Shown here one piece after another: positions 8,785 through 17,244 of a DNA stretch of 64,000 nt. Below the pieces are notes generated by a model. The model saw only the letters and a list, made by a program, of their open reading frames with translations. It searched no databases and had not been told where the DNA came from. This DNA is from Citricoccus sp. SGAir0253. Its GTDB lineage: Bacteria > Actinomycetota > Actinomycetes > Actinomycetales > Micrococcaceae. Location of the stretch: NCBI RefSeq assembly GCF_005877055.1, contig NZ_CP039424.1:1550001-1614000 (forward strand), given 5' to 3'. The number at the start of each line of letters is the position of its first letter. Position 1 is the first letter of the stretch. The position numbers and the translations under genes are program-made.

Positions 8785-10173
8785 GTGAAGGCGGTCATCT
8801 ACACGCGTGTCAGCCGGGACCGGGCGGGCACTGAGCGCTCCGTGACAGAGCAGGAGCAGGCATGTCGGGAGTTCTGCGACGTGCAGGGTTGGGATGTAGC
8901 TGCGGTATACACGGATAACGACCTCTCAGCATCCAGGTACACGCGTAAGGTGCGCCCCCAGTTCGAGGTCCTCATGGCGAATCTCTCCAAGTATGGTGCG
9001 CTGGTGACGTGGGAGGCTTCGCGCGCCACGCGAGATCTTGATGTGTATGCCAAATTGCGCAAGGTATGCAGAGAACACGATGTTCTCTGGGCTTATAGCG
9101 GCCGGGTCTACGATCTCACGCGAGGAGATGACGCGTTTAGTACCGGCTTGGAAATGCTGCTGTCTGAACGGTCCTCAGATGATACTTCCAGCCGCATACG
9201 ACGCACCGTGAACGCCCAAGCCGTTGCGGGGAAGCCTCATGGACGGGTTCCCTTTGGTTACCGGCGGGTGTATGACCCGGACACTGGAAAGCTGCTTCGA
9301 CAGGTTCCTGACGAAACTGAAGCGCCCATAATCCGGGAAGCGGCCACTCGAATACTTGAGGGCGAATCGATCTATGCGATCTGTCATGATTTCAAGGCTA
9401 GGGGCATCCGAGGCATCTCAAATGGAGATTGGACTACGGCTCGGGTAAAACGAGTGCTGACGAATCCCACGTACATGGGTAAGCGAGTTCTTCGTGGAGA
9501 AGTCATTGGAGATGCCGACTGGGAACCGCTCTTGCCTGCCGAAACGTTCGAAGCCCTGGCTGGAGTCTTTGCCAGCGACAAACACATGCCCAAGTATCAC
9601 GGGACCGGGCCGCGTCATCTGCTGACCGGTATAGCAAAGTGCGGGGTGTGCGGTTCTCCGGTCAGCCGATTACCCGATAGGAAGGGCGGCAAAGAGTCCT
9701 ACATTTGTCGAAACAACTGGCACGTGGCCCGGCGTAAGGACTGGGTTGACGAGCTGGTGACTTCAGTGGTCTTGGCGAGATTGCGTCAGCCGGATGCCTT
9801 ACAGGCGGTGAATCGTGCCGCTGGACCAGAAGCAGGCGAGCTTGCGGACCAACTTCGCACCCTAGAGCAGCGCTTAGATGGTTTCTATGCACAAGCTGCG
9901 CAGGGCGCCCTGTCGGCGCCGGGATTAGCCCGGGTTGAGGAACGGATCAGTCGCGAGATGGCCGAAACCCGGCAGCTGCTCCGCAAAGTGGTAACACCAA
10001 ATGCCCTCACGATCCCAGACCCTGCCCAGCTAGCTGATTCGTGGGAGCAACAGTCGCTGCTTCATCGTCGCGAGATAATCGACGCACTCATGACTGTTGA
10101 AATTCTGCCGACCAAACCGGGTACCCACACATTCATTCCTGAGTCCATCAGGGTCACTTGGCGCTTATCCTGA
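8785..10173 (+). CDS. Large serine recombinase / integrase
   Basis: This 462-residue enzyme has the resolvase domain at about 1-140 with catalytic Ser10 in YTRVSRD, the recombinase domain at about 150-280 (HGRVPFGYRRVYDPDTGKLL, then ISNGDWTTARVKRVLTNPTY), a zinc ribbon (CGVCGSPVSRL ... CRNNWH) and a C-terminal coiled coil. Length and architecture fit phage or ICE integrases of the large serine class. The GTG at 8785 follows GAGAGG closely. Its DNA is less GC-rich and less codon-biased than the flanks, as are the next genes up to about 11.4 kb, so this segment is probably a separately acquired insertion. The attachment sites were not identified. Confidence 0.93.
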   Translation: MKAVIYTRVSRDRAGTERSVTEQEQACREFCDVQGWDVAAVYTDNDLSASRYTRKVRPQFEVLMANLSKYGALVTWEASRATRDLDVYAKLRKVCREHDVLWAYSGRVYDLTRGDDAFSTGLEMLLSERSSDDTSSRIRRTVNAQAVAGKPHGRVPFGYRRVYDPDTGKLLRQVPDETEAPIIREAATRILEGESIYAICHDFKARGIRGISNGDWTTARVKRVLTNPTYMGKRVLRGEVIGDADWEPLLPAETFEALAGVFASDKHMPKYHGTGPRHLLTGIAKCGVCGSPVSRLPDRKGGKESYICRNNWHVARRKDWVDELVTSVVLARLRQPDALQAVNRAAGPEAGELADQLRTLEQRLDGFYAQAAQGALSAPGLARVEERISREMAETRQLLRKVVTPNALTIPDPAQLADSWEQQSLLHRREIIDALMTVEILPTKPGTHTFIPESIRVTWRLS

Positions 10174-10566
10174 GGTCGAATCGGAAGACTGTGTTCGCCT
10201 TCGTCGCCTCCCGAATGGACTGAATGGGGAGACACGATGATCAAGCCGGGGAATGAGTTTCTACACCGATACCCGCGGTGCTGCTCCGGTTGCGGCCTTC
10301 ATTGCTTCTGAGAGCGCCAGAGCTCTGTGCCGCACCCCTCGTCTTTCCACAACCTCCTGGCGACGTTCCTTTATCCACAGATGGGTCCGGTGAGGGTGCC
10401 CCCTCAGTTTGGGCGTGGAGAGACTCAACGTGACAGCAGGCGTCCGGCGCAAATCTAAACCCGGTCGTAGCGGCCCAGAAGGTGAACTGCCGAGTCCGGC
10501 AAGCACCTAACGGTCTGACTTCATCGGAAGTGTCCATACACCGGGGGGAAGGTTCGAGCACTCAGA
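10174..10566. other. Intergenic stretch after the recombinase, no gene seen
   Basis: About 390 bp without a supportable gene on either strand. It is less GC-rich than average and could hold the promoter of the HTH gene at 10567 and an attachment or regulatory site. Confidence 0.4.
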
Positions 10567-10899
10567 ATGGCGCATTCGGAGAGGGTGGTAAGTGAGTCCC
10601 GCTACTTACTTCCGCGACAGCTCGCAGAGAAAACTGGAGTTCACGTTTCTACCATCTATCGATTCGTCAAGCGTGGCGCCTTCAAGACTCAAGTGTCCGG
10701 AAAGTCTCTCTACATCGGCGTCGACGAAGCGATCGACGTCCTAAAGGCGGCTGGGTATCCCACTCGCGTCAACGCTTACGTGGACCGCGTAGTTGCTGAA
10801 GCTCCGCCCCTTAGCTCAGCACAGCTCACTCGCGTCGCTTCCGTTCTTGAGGCGCGCCGTAGCTCAAGCTGCTACACCACGAAGCCGTACGCTCGATAG
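10567..10899 (+). CDS. Helix-turn-helix DNA-binding protein (excisionase/MerR-like)
   Basis: The 110-residue protein has an N-terminal helix-turn-helix (YLLPRQLAEKTGVHVSTIYR) followed by FVKRGAFKTQVSGKSLYIG, the wing of excisionase-type (HTH_17) domains. The rest is unassigned. It lies 390 bp after the recombinase in the same lower-GC segment, so a directionality-factor or element-regulator role is plausible but unproven. In-frame ATG at 10567; a GTG shortly downstream is possible. Confidence 0.7.
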   Translation: MAHSERVVSESRYLLPRQLAEKTGVHVSTIYRFVKRGAFKTQVSGKSLYIGVDEAIDVLKAAGYPTRVNAYVDRVVAEAPPLSSAQLTRVASVLEARRSSSCYTTKPYAR

Positions 10900-10956
10900 C
10901 CCGTCCGTGGAAGGCACCAGTGTGGCTCCCGGCACATCGAGCAATGGGGGGACACT

Positions 10957-11193
10957 ATGATCTGGCTGTACATCACCGTTGTCGGCGGCACACTCGCCAT
11001 CTTTATCGCGTTCGCCACGAGACCTATTGGTGCTGTGCTGGTGCTCGTCCAAGCCACCGCTTTCGTAGTTCTCGCCCTTGGACTCTTAGGTTGGTTTGTC
11101 GTTTTGCAGGAGCCAGTATTTCTGTGTTTCATTGGCGCAGGCGGAATCACCTGGCTTCTCACGTTGGTACTGCGCGGGTCACACTCTCGTTGA
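10957..11193 (+). CDS. Small integral membrane protein
   Basis: The 78-residue product is almost entirely hydrophobic, with about three transmembrane helices (WLYITVVGGTLAIFIAF; AVLVLVQATAFVVLALGLLG; PVFLCFIGAGGITWLLTLVL) and a short basic tail RGSHSR. The ATG follows GGGGGGAC. It belongs to the lower-GC segment carried with the serine recombinase. Function is unknown; small membrane proteins are common phage/ICE cargo (holin-like, superinfection exclusion), but no family is recognised. Confidence 0.6.
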   Translation: MIWLYITVVGGTLAIFIAFATRPIGAVLVLVQATAFVVLALGLLGWFVVLQEPVFLCFIGAGGITWLLTLVLRGSHSR

Positions 11194-11469
11194 TCGTCCT
11201 TATCGTCCTGGGGCCACCGTCTGGAGGCACCAGGCGCAACGTTCAACTCAGGACCGAAACGAGAAGCGCGGCGGATCCGTCTCGCTATGCCCGCCTAGCT
11301 CGGAGATCGAGTAGAGCGGTCAAGGTTTACGGGGCCTTCGAAGTGGTCATTCCTGCGCTGACTTCACCGCAGGAGCAAAATCTGATCGGAATGACGCTTG
11401 CGCGTCCTATTCCGACACACGATCTGGTCAGTCCCTTCGAACTGGAGGCATCCGATAAAAGGACGCCCC

Positions 11470-11955
11470 ATGGCAATCGCGACAAAGCTCCTCGTCCAGT
11501 TCAAGTGCGGTCACGCCGAGGCCAAGGACCTCGAGTCCACGCCCCCCGGCAAGCGCAAGGCCAAGGCTTTCGGGCTGGGGAAGAACTTCGTCTGTTCCCG
11601 GTGCTTCAAGGCCTTGCGGCGCGATGAGTTAGACAGGCACAACCGAGACCTGCTGGTCCAGGCGCAGGGATTCGAGGAGGACCACGGCCTGCCGGAACTG
11701 AGCGGTTCGGAGGGGCAGGTGCCGTGGGCGACGCGCCTGCGCTACCAGGTGCTCACGGACCTCATCGAGGCGGCCGACTCGCACCGGCCGGTCTTCGACC
11801 CCGGCCAGGTCATCGAGGTCGCCAAATCGCTGGTCCGGGCCGGCTGGTGGATCGACAACACCCGAGACCCGGACCTGACCGTCGATGACCTCCTGACCCT
11901 GATCACCACCGCCATCGACGAGGACGACCTCGTCGCCACCGAGAACCCGTTCTGA
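11470..11955 (+). CDS. Conserved plasmid-type protein with N-terminal zinc-finger-like motif
   Basis: Starting at ATG 11470 (AAAGGA upstream; the frame is open earlier), the 161-residue protein has a Cys/His pattern (FKCGHAEAKD then FVCSRCFKALRR) that could bind zinc, followed by an acidic, helical C-terminal part (VIEVAKSLVRAGWWIDNTRD, then TTAIDEDDLVATENPF). No named family is recognised. It is seven bases upstream of the redoxin gene and probably in its operon. High-GC codon use resumes here, marking the right side of the lower-GC insert. Confidence 0.7.
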   Translation: MAIATKLLVQFKCGHAEAKDLESTPPGKRKAKAFGLGKNFVCSRCFKALRRDELDRHNRDLLVQAQGFEEDHGLPELSGSEGQVPWATRLRYQVLTDLIEAADSHRPVFDPGQVIEVAKSLVRAGWWIDNTRDPDLTVDDLLTLITTAIDEDDLVATENPF

Positions 11956-11962
11956 GGACCCC

Positions 11963-12310
11963 ATGACCCTGCAGCAATCGACGACCATCCAGCCAGCCCT
12001 GTTCCCCGCGGAGGACCCCATGATCACCGTCAACGGCACCCAGGACTGCGTGCAGTGCACGCGGGCCACCGTCCTGCTGGACCGGGAACACGTCCCGTAC
12101 GAGTACGTCGACTTGGCGCCGGAGGAGAACCAGCCCAAGCTGGCCGCGCTGCGCGCGGCCGGGTGCCAGCAGATGCCCGTCATCGAGACCCCGACCGAGC
12201 GCTTCAGCGGATTCGACCTCGATCGGATCAAGAAGGCCGCGGTCGAGGTCCGGGCGTCCTTGGCCTCTGCGACCCCCGACCTGAACTCACCATCCCTCGC
12301 TGCACGGTGA
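11963..12310 (+). CDS. NrdH-like glutaredoxin
   Basis: Thioredoxin-fold redoxin of up to 115 residues with CxxC active site CVQC (Cys29, Cys32) in TQDCVQCTRATVLLDREHVP, and the cis-proline MPVI region (CQQMPVIETPTERFSGFDLD) typical of NrdH redoxins. The ATG at 11963 and a second in-frame ATG at 12020 each follow a near-identical GAGGACCCC, so two starts are possible; the second gives the usual NrdH beginning (MITVNGTQDC). NrdH reduces class Ib ribonucleotide reductase, but plasmid-borne copies without nrdEF may serve other disulphides. A strong hairpin follows. Confidence 0.85.
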   Translation: MTLQQSTTIQPALFPAEDPMITVNGTQDCVQCTRATVLLDREHVPYEYVDLAPEENQPKLAALRAAGCQQMPVIETPTERFSGFDLDRIKKAAVEVRASLASATPDLNSPSLAAR

Positions 12311-12337
12311 GGGCGCGCGGATAGCGCCGCCGAAAGT

Positions 12338-12384
12338 GAGAACGGCCAGCGGCCACCGGATTCCGGGGACCGCTGGCCGTTCTC
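12338..12384 (+). terminator. Hairpin terminator after the redoxin gene
   Basis: A perfect 15-bp stem (GAGAACGGCCAGCGG at 12338-12352, complement at 12370-12384) with a 17-nt loop starts 28 bp after the redoxin stop. It separates that operon from the ParA-like gene. Confidence 0.8.
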
Positions 12385-12457
12385 GTGTGACACACACCCG
12401 TGTCCGGCCCCACGAACTCTTGGCGACAGCCCACCCCCGTCCGTGAAGGAGAAACCC

Positions 12458-13918
12458 ATGGTCCCCACCGGCACCCTCTGGCTGAACGCGAAGGTCACCT
12501 TGGTCGACCGCACCGGCACCCGCGTCCAGACTGATTCCCTGGAGGCCGCCACGGCGAAGATCACTGAACACTCCCACCAGTCCGTGCCGCTGCTCGCCCT
12601 GGCCGAGACCCATGCCACCGACCCCGGGTTCACCTCCGGGACGTGGCAACTGGTCCAGGGCCAACTCACCCCCGTATCCGAGGCGGGCGTGCCGGACTAC
12701 CAGCTGGAGTACAGCGACTTCCATCTCACCGACGCTGACGGCCAGCGGCTCTCTGCCGTGACCATGAGTACCCTGAGCGAGCTGGGCCAAGGCATGGCCA
12801 CCAAGACCGGCCACCAGATCACGATCGACAGCCGCCTGCCCGGGGCGCGCAGGCTCCGCTACGTGCCGGCGGCCCCCGCCCCGGTGAGCACCGGCCCGGT
12901 TGAGCCGAACGCCTCCGCGATGCACTCGGGCCCCGGGACTGGGGCCACCGACCGTCCCCTGCCTTCCTCGGCCGCCGGCGAGCCCGCCGCGCCGGTGTCC
13001 ACCGCCCAGGCCTTCGCCACCCGCCCCCAGAGCCGTCGCCAGTCCCTGGCCCCGGCCCACACCGGATGGCGGGGGGCGCTGAACAGCACCTTGGGTCTAC
13101 GACTGGCTCCCAGCGCCGGGGAACGACGGACCCGGGCGCTGCACGCCACCGTGCAGAAGGGCCTACCCGGACACCGCACGGCCGTGGTGGTGAACATCAA
13201 GGGCGGGGCCTCCAAGACCACCGCCACCTACCTGCTGGCCGCCACCCTCGGCCGGGTCCGCGGGGGGATGGTGCTGGCCTGGGACAACAACGAGAACGCC
13301 GGGAACCTGGGCGACCGGGCCATCGGCGCCGACCACTCCCACACCGCCCTGGACCTGTTGGAGCACATCGACGACTTCACTACCCCGGAGCACGCCGACA
13401 AGCTGGCCGGGTACCTCCGCCCGCAGGGCGAGAACCGGTTCCACGTACTGGCCTCCCAGAACGAGGCCGGGACCGAGGAAGTCATCGACGCCACCGCCTT
13501 CCGCCGGATGCACGCCGCCCTGCGCCAGTTCTACCAACTGGCCATCGTGGACACCGGCAACGCCTCCACCGCCCCGACCTGGCAGGCCGCCGTCGACGTG
13601 GCCGACGTGCTGGTGGTGGCCATCTCCAACAAGGAAGACGCCGCCCGCCGGGCCTTCACCACCATCGACGCCCTGCGGGCCGAAGGGTACGGGGAGAAGC
13701 TGGCCAACGGCGTCGCGATCATCACCCAACCCCGCACCGCCTCCACCCACCGCCTGGCCGAGATCCAGAACGGGCTAACCGGGATCGTCCGGGCCGTCTT
13801 GGTGGTCCCGTACGACCGGACCCTGGACGACGGCGGGGAGATCATCTGGGAGGCCCTGGCCCCGGCCACCCGCGCGGCCTACCTGCGGGCCACGGCCGCC
13901 GTCGTTCAGGGCATGTGA
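12458..13918 (+). CDS. ParA/MinD-like ATPase of a transfer region
   Basis: Of 486 residues, the first 240 or so are poorly conserved: an N-terminal domain then a Pro/Ala-rich linker. The C-terminal domain is a P-loop ATPase with a deviant Walker A (VVNIKGGASKTTATYLLA, about residues 242-259), then LAWDNNENAGNLGDRA and QLAIVDTGNASTAP as the Walker-B-like aspartate region. The ATG at 12458 has AAGGAG six bases upstream; a GTG at 12443 is in frame. The next gene (lysin) starts 4 bp after the stop. Similar ATPases occur in actinobacterial conjugation and ESX loci, so a role in transfer rather than plasmid partition is likely; no ParB is adjacent. Confidence 0.8.
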   Translation: MVPTGTLWLNAKVTLVDRTGTRVQTDSLEAATAKITEHSHQSVPLLALAETHATDPGFTSGTWQLVQGQLTPVSEAGVPDYQLEYSDFHLTDADGQRLSAVTMSTLSELGQGMATKTGHQITIDSRLPGARRLRYVPAAPAPVSTGPVEPNASAMHSGPGTGATDRPLPSSAAGEPAAPVSTAQAFATRPQSRRQSLAPAHTGWRGALNSTLGLRLAPSAGERRTRALHATVQKGLPGHRTAVVVNIKGGASKTTATYLLAATLGRVRGGMVLAWDNNENAGNLGDRAIGADHSHTALDLLEHIDDFTTPEHADKLAGYLRPQGENRFHVLASQNEAGTEEVIDATAFRRMHAALRQFYQLAIVDTGNASTAPTWQAAVDVADVLVVAISNKEDAARRAFTTIDALRAEGYGEKLANGVAIITQPRTASTHRLAEIQNGLTGIVRAVLVVPYDRTLDDGGEIIWEALAPATRAAYLRATAAVVQGM

Positions 13919-13922
13919 GCCG

Positions 13923-14999
13923 ATGCTGACCAAGTCCGCCGCCGGGCTGGGCTGCCTGGGCACCGCACTGCTCGGGCTGATCCTGAGCGCGGTCCTGCTG
14001 TTACTCACCCTGGCCGTGTTCGACGGGGCCGCCGCTGAAGGCGGGGTCTGCCGCCCCGAGGCCGGGATCGGGACGGCGCCCTCCGAATACCAGCAGGACC
14101 TCGCCGAAGCCGCAGAACACTCGGGTATCCCCGTGGGCATCCTCGCCGCCCAGATCGACCAGGAATCCCGGTGGGACCCCCGCGCGGTCTCCCCGGTCGG
14201 GGCCCAAGGCCTGACCCAGTTCATGCCCGCCACCTGGGCCCAATGGGGCAACGGGGCCGACCCCTTCGACCCTCGTGCGGCCATCACCGCCCAAGGCCGG
14301 TACATGAAGCACCTCCGGGCCCAGGTCGCCCCGCTGGCCCAGAACGAGAACGAGGCCATCCGCCTGACCCTGGCCGCCTACAACGCCGGCCCCGGCGCCG
14401 TCCGGCAGCACCAGGGCATCCCCCCGTTCCAGGAGACCCAGCAGTACGTCCAGAAGATCACCACCGCCGCCGGCGGGACCGGCGGCGCCGGCCTGTGCGA
14501 CTCCCTGGGCCAGCTCACCGTCGCCAGCGTCGGCGGGGACGACTACCCCTACCGGGAGCCGGTCGGAGTCGACGGGTGGGGCCACGCCCGCAGCATCTTC
14601 GGGCACACCCAGCGCCAGTGCACCGACTTCGTGATGTGGCGCATCAACCAGTCCCTGGGCTGGAGCGAGGACCAGGGGGACCCGCCGTTCACCTTCGCCG
14701 CCCTGGGCGTCGGCTACGGCCCCGGCCAGAATGGGGCCGGGTCCTGGAAGGACATCCTCACCCAAGCCGAGGGCGTCAGCTTCCACACCTCCGACCCACG
14801 GCCCGGTGACATCGCCTGGTGGGGCTACGACGACATCGGCGGCGGCTACGGCCACGTCGGGTTCGTTGCCGCCGTGGACGGGGACACCGCCATCATCGAG
14901 CACTACAACCTCGCCACCCCCAACACCTACTCGGTCACCCGCACACCGGCCCACGAGGTGCCCGGCTACATCCGCCTGCCCGCCACCACCCAGGAATAG
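13923..14999 (+). CDS. Membrane-anchored lytic transglycosylase / CHAP lysin for conjugation
   Basis: Two-domain cell-wall hydrolase of 358 residues. One transmembrane helix (about 8-33) is followed by a lysozyme-like SLT domain (about 54-180) with catalytic Glu81 in AAQIDQESRWDPRAVS and the conserved GAQGLTQFMPATW and AAYNAGPGAV motifs. A CHAP domain (about 200-350) has Cys233 (RQCTDFVMWR) and His311 (GYGHVGFVAA). This is the layout of VirB1-like lysins of Gram-positive conjugative elements, which open peptidoglycan for the transfer channel. It is coupled to the ParA-like gene upstream (4-bp gap) and to 15005 downstream. Confidence 0.92.
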   Translation: MLTKSAAGLGCLGTALLGLILSAVLLLLTLAVFDGAAAEGGVCRPEAGIGTAPSEYQQDLAEAAEHSGIPVGILAAQIDQESRWDPRAVSPVGAQGLTQFMPATWAQWGNGADPFDPRAAITAQGRYMKHLRAQVAPLAQNENEAIRLTLAAYNAGPGAVRQHQGIPPFQETQQYVQKITTAAGGTGGAGLCDSLGQLTVASVGGDDYPYREPVGVDGWGHARSIFGHTQRQCTDFVMWRINQSLGWSEDQGDPPFTFAALGVGYGPGQNGAGSWKDILTQAEGVSFHTSDPRPGDIAWWGYDDIGGGYGHVGFVAAVDGDTAIIEHYNLATPNTYSVTRTPAHEVPGYIRLPATTQE

Positions 15000-15004
15000 C
15001 CCAC

Positions 15005-15655
15005 ATGCGCTCCACCCGATTCATCCTCGTCCTCACCGGCCTCGTCGCCGTCATCGCCCTGCTCACCACCGGCATCGTCTACGCCGTCAACCGGACCACC
15101 GCGCCAACGGCCACCGATGCCCCGCCGAGCCCGGCGCACACCACCCCCTCCCCGGCGGCCGCGCCCACCGACGCCACCACCGACCGGGCATGGGAGACCA
15201 CCGCGCCGACCACCCCGACCGCCAGTGCCCCCGCTCCGCCCACTGGCACGCTCACCCGCAAGGGCATGAGCGCCGACGAACTCGTCACCACCGCCGCGCA
15301 GGTGATGACCACCTGGGACACCACCCGGGACGTCTCACCCACCGACGGCTACCGCCGGGCCCTGCCGCTGTTCGTGGCCGAGTACCGGGACATCTTCGTC
15401 ACCCCCACCAAGCCGGTCCTGCCCAAGGATTGGTGGGAGGCCGCCGAACACGAGGCCACCAGCACCCCTCGAGTCCAGATCACCGACACCTACGCCCACG
15501 GCGACACCACGACCTACTACGTCGTCGCCTCCTGGACCTGGCGCTCCGAGGACGGCTGGACCCTCAACCCCGACCCCGCACACATGACCTTCCAGGTCGC
15601 CAAGGACAAGACCGGATACATCATCCGCAACTGGACCGACCAGCAACTCCAGTGA
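15005..15655 (+). CDS. Membrane-anchored transfer-type protein (possible VirB8/TcpC-like)
   Basis: From ATG 15005, five bases after the lysin stop, the 216-residue product has one N-terminal transmembrane helix (FILVLTGLVAVIALLTTGIV), a Thr/Pro/Ala-rich linker to about residue 80 and a folded C-terminal domain (RKGMSADELVTTAAQVM ... TTYYVVASWTWRSEDGW ... GYIIRNWTDQQ). Topology and size fit the NTF2-like domains of VirB8/TcpC transfer proteins, but sequence identity is not recognisable, so this is inference from architecture and operon. Confidence 0.65.
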   Translation: MRSTRFILVLTGLVAVIALLTTGIVYAVNRTTAPTATDAPPSPAHTTPSPAAAPTDATTDRAWETTAPTTPTASAPAPPTGTLTRKGMSADELVTTAAQVMTTWDTTRDVSPTDGYRRALPLFVAEYRDIFVTPTKPVLPKDWWEAAEHEATSTPRVQITDTYAHGDTTTYYVVASWTWRSEDGWTLNPDPAHMTFQVAKDKTGYIIRNWTDQQLQ

Positions 15656-16386
15656 CGCCACCGCCCGGCACCAGTCAAGCCAAAGCCTTGGCGAATCATC
15701 GTTGGACCTGAACACCGCCAGCAAAGGCCTGTCCTGCAAGTTCAGCGGAGCCACGGCATTGTGGGAGCGACGACTGGCTTCGACCGGGTCAGAGTAACCC
15801 TTTCTTTCCGAACCTTGGCGGCGCGCTGACGAGACCGCGCCCGGTGAAGTTGACCGGAAGGACCAATTCGACCTAGCCGACCGCCTAGTTGTAGATCTTC
15901 TGCCGTGCCCCATGCACCGCTCAGGAGCGCAACCGCTTTGGGCCTCATCCCAGGGTCCGTCGCTTACGCGGCACATCCCGCCACGAAGCCACGCTCCGCC
16001 GATTCAACGGAAGCGCCTCGACCGCCTTCCGGTGACTGCGCCAAAGCCGTCCTCAGCTGATCGTGGCAGCAGCTGTTCGATCTGCCCCTGCGCCTTGTCC
16101 GTCAAATCTCCACGGCCAACCATCCAGCCGGGACACCCACGTCGACCGACGCCCGCCGGCGCAGTGCCGAACACTTTCACGTTCTCGGCGGTCTCCGGCT
16201 CCGCACAGCGCGTCCGCACCAACAAGCGAGATCCACCACCCAGTGCCGCTACCGCCCACGACACCGTTTCGCTCGACGAGCGAAACGGTCAATCAGTCAT
16301 CACACCTCTGGCACCAAGGTTCACTCTCGGACATCATGTCCGGGTTTCTGACATACGCCGGTGCCCGGCGGTGGCGAACTTGGTGC
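15656..16386. other. Non-coding region upstream of the relaxase operon (oriT candidate region)
   Basis: About 730 bp has no gene with normal codon bias, although frames stay open by chance. It is bounded by the transfer genes and the relaxase operon, where an origin of transfer would be expected, and contains the 27-bp palindrome at 16263-16289. Confidence 0.5.
16263..16289. repeat. 27-bp perfect palindrome upstream of relaxase operon
   Basis: ACCGTTTCGCTCG (16263-16275) and its exact complement CGAGCGAAACGGT (16277-16289) flank one central A. It is 98 bp upstream of the zinc-finger/relaxase operon. It may be the relaxase or accessory-protein binding repeat of oriT, or a repressor operator. 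The perfect 13-bp arms make chance unlikely. Confidence 0.65.
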
Positions 16387-17244
16387 ATGGAAACGCTTGT
16401 GCGCCGGTGCCAGAACTGTGCCCAGCCGCTGCCCGCGGAGGCCCGGGCGAACCGCCGGTACTGCGATAAGCAGTGCCGTCGGCAGGCCTACGCCTTGCCG
16501 ACTGTTTCGGCCGGGCGGCGGTGCCAGGCCTGCGGGAAGCTGCTGCCGGAGGGCAGCCGGGCGAACCGGCGGTTCTGTGATGCGGCGTGCCAGAAAGCCG
16601 AGGCCCGCCGCCGCACCGGCGCCGGCGGGTCCAACCGCACGGTGTCCGCCCGGGACCGGTTGACCGTGGTGTCCGGGCAGCTGGCCCAGGCCGAGACGGC
16701 CCTGGGCCAGTGCCGTGGCCGGGTCGCGGACCGTGACCGGGAGATCGCCTGGTTGCGGGCCGAGCTGGCCGAGGTGCAGCGGTCAACGGCCAGGATCCTG
16801 ATGGGCCAGGCCAACGACGCGGCTGGTGTCCGCGCCCGGTTGGCCACGGCCACCGGCCAGTTGTCCGAGTTGCGCCGGAACTGGTCGGCCACGGCCGAGA
16901 AGCTGGTGGCCACGGCCGAGGTGACCGGCCTGCGCGGCCAGCTGGTCGCCCTGCAGGACAGGCATGGCCAGCTGGCCGCGAAGTACCAGGAGCTGTCCGA
17001 GGCCGCCGAGCTGGCCGCGACCGAGCGCCAGCACCTGCAGGGGGTGGTCCGGCAGTGGGACACCCTGTGCAAGCGCCTGTACAAGGCCACCGGTGGCCAA
17101 CCGGCCGCGGCCGTGGACCGGGACATCCTGGCCACGTGGACCCGGTTCCGGCAGGCCGTGGCCACCGGCACCGGCAACCGTGGCCGGGCCCCCGTGGCCG
17201 GACCGGCGGGCGGGCAGGGCGCCGGTCAGGAGGTGGCCCGGTGA
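16387..17244 (+). CDS. Zinc-finger coiled-coil protein coupled to the relaxase
   Basis: From ATG 16387 the 285-residue protein starts with two repeated zinc-finger units of the same plan: RCQNCAQPLPAEARANRRYC then CRRQA, and RCQACGKLLPEGSRANRRFC then CQKAE. The rest is a long Ala/Glu/Arg/Leu-rich coiled coil (about 100-240). The stop overlaps the relaxase start (GTGA at 17241-17244), so the two are translationally coupled. A relaxosome accessory or oriT-binding role is inferred. The frame is open upstream to 16063, but without codon bias. Confidence 0.8.
   Translation: METLVRRCQNCAQPLPAEARANRRYCDKQCRRQAYALPTVSAGRRCQACGKLLPEGSRANRRFCDAACQKAEARRRTGAGGSNRTVSARDRLTVVSGQLAQAETALGQCRGRVADRDREIAWLRAELAEVQRSTARILMGQANDAAGVRARLATATGQLSELRRNWSATAEKLVATAEVTGLRGQLVALQDRHGQLAAKYQELSEAAELAATERQHLQGVVRQWDTLCKRLYKATGGQPAAAVDRDILATWTRFRQAVATGTGNRGRAPVAGPAGGQGAGQEVAR

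Noticed and set aside
16063-16386. Upstream extension of the zinc-finger protein frame
   Set aside because: Poor codon bias and it would cover the palindrome; the conserved Cys-rich unit begins right after ATG 16387.
17055-17240. Upstream extension of the relaxase frame
   Set aside because: These bases encode the end of the zinc-finger protein in another frame; the relaxase begins at the coupled GTG 17241 with its own Shine-Dalgarno.
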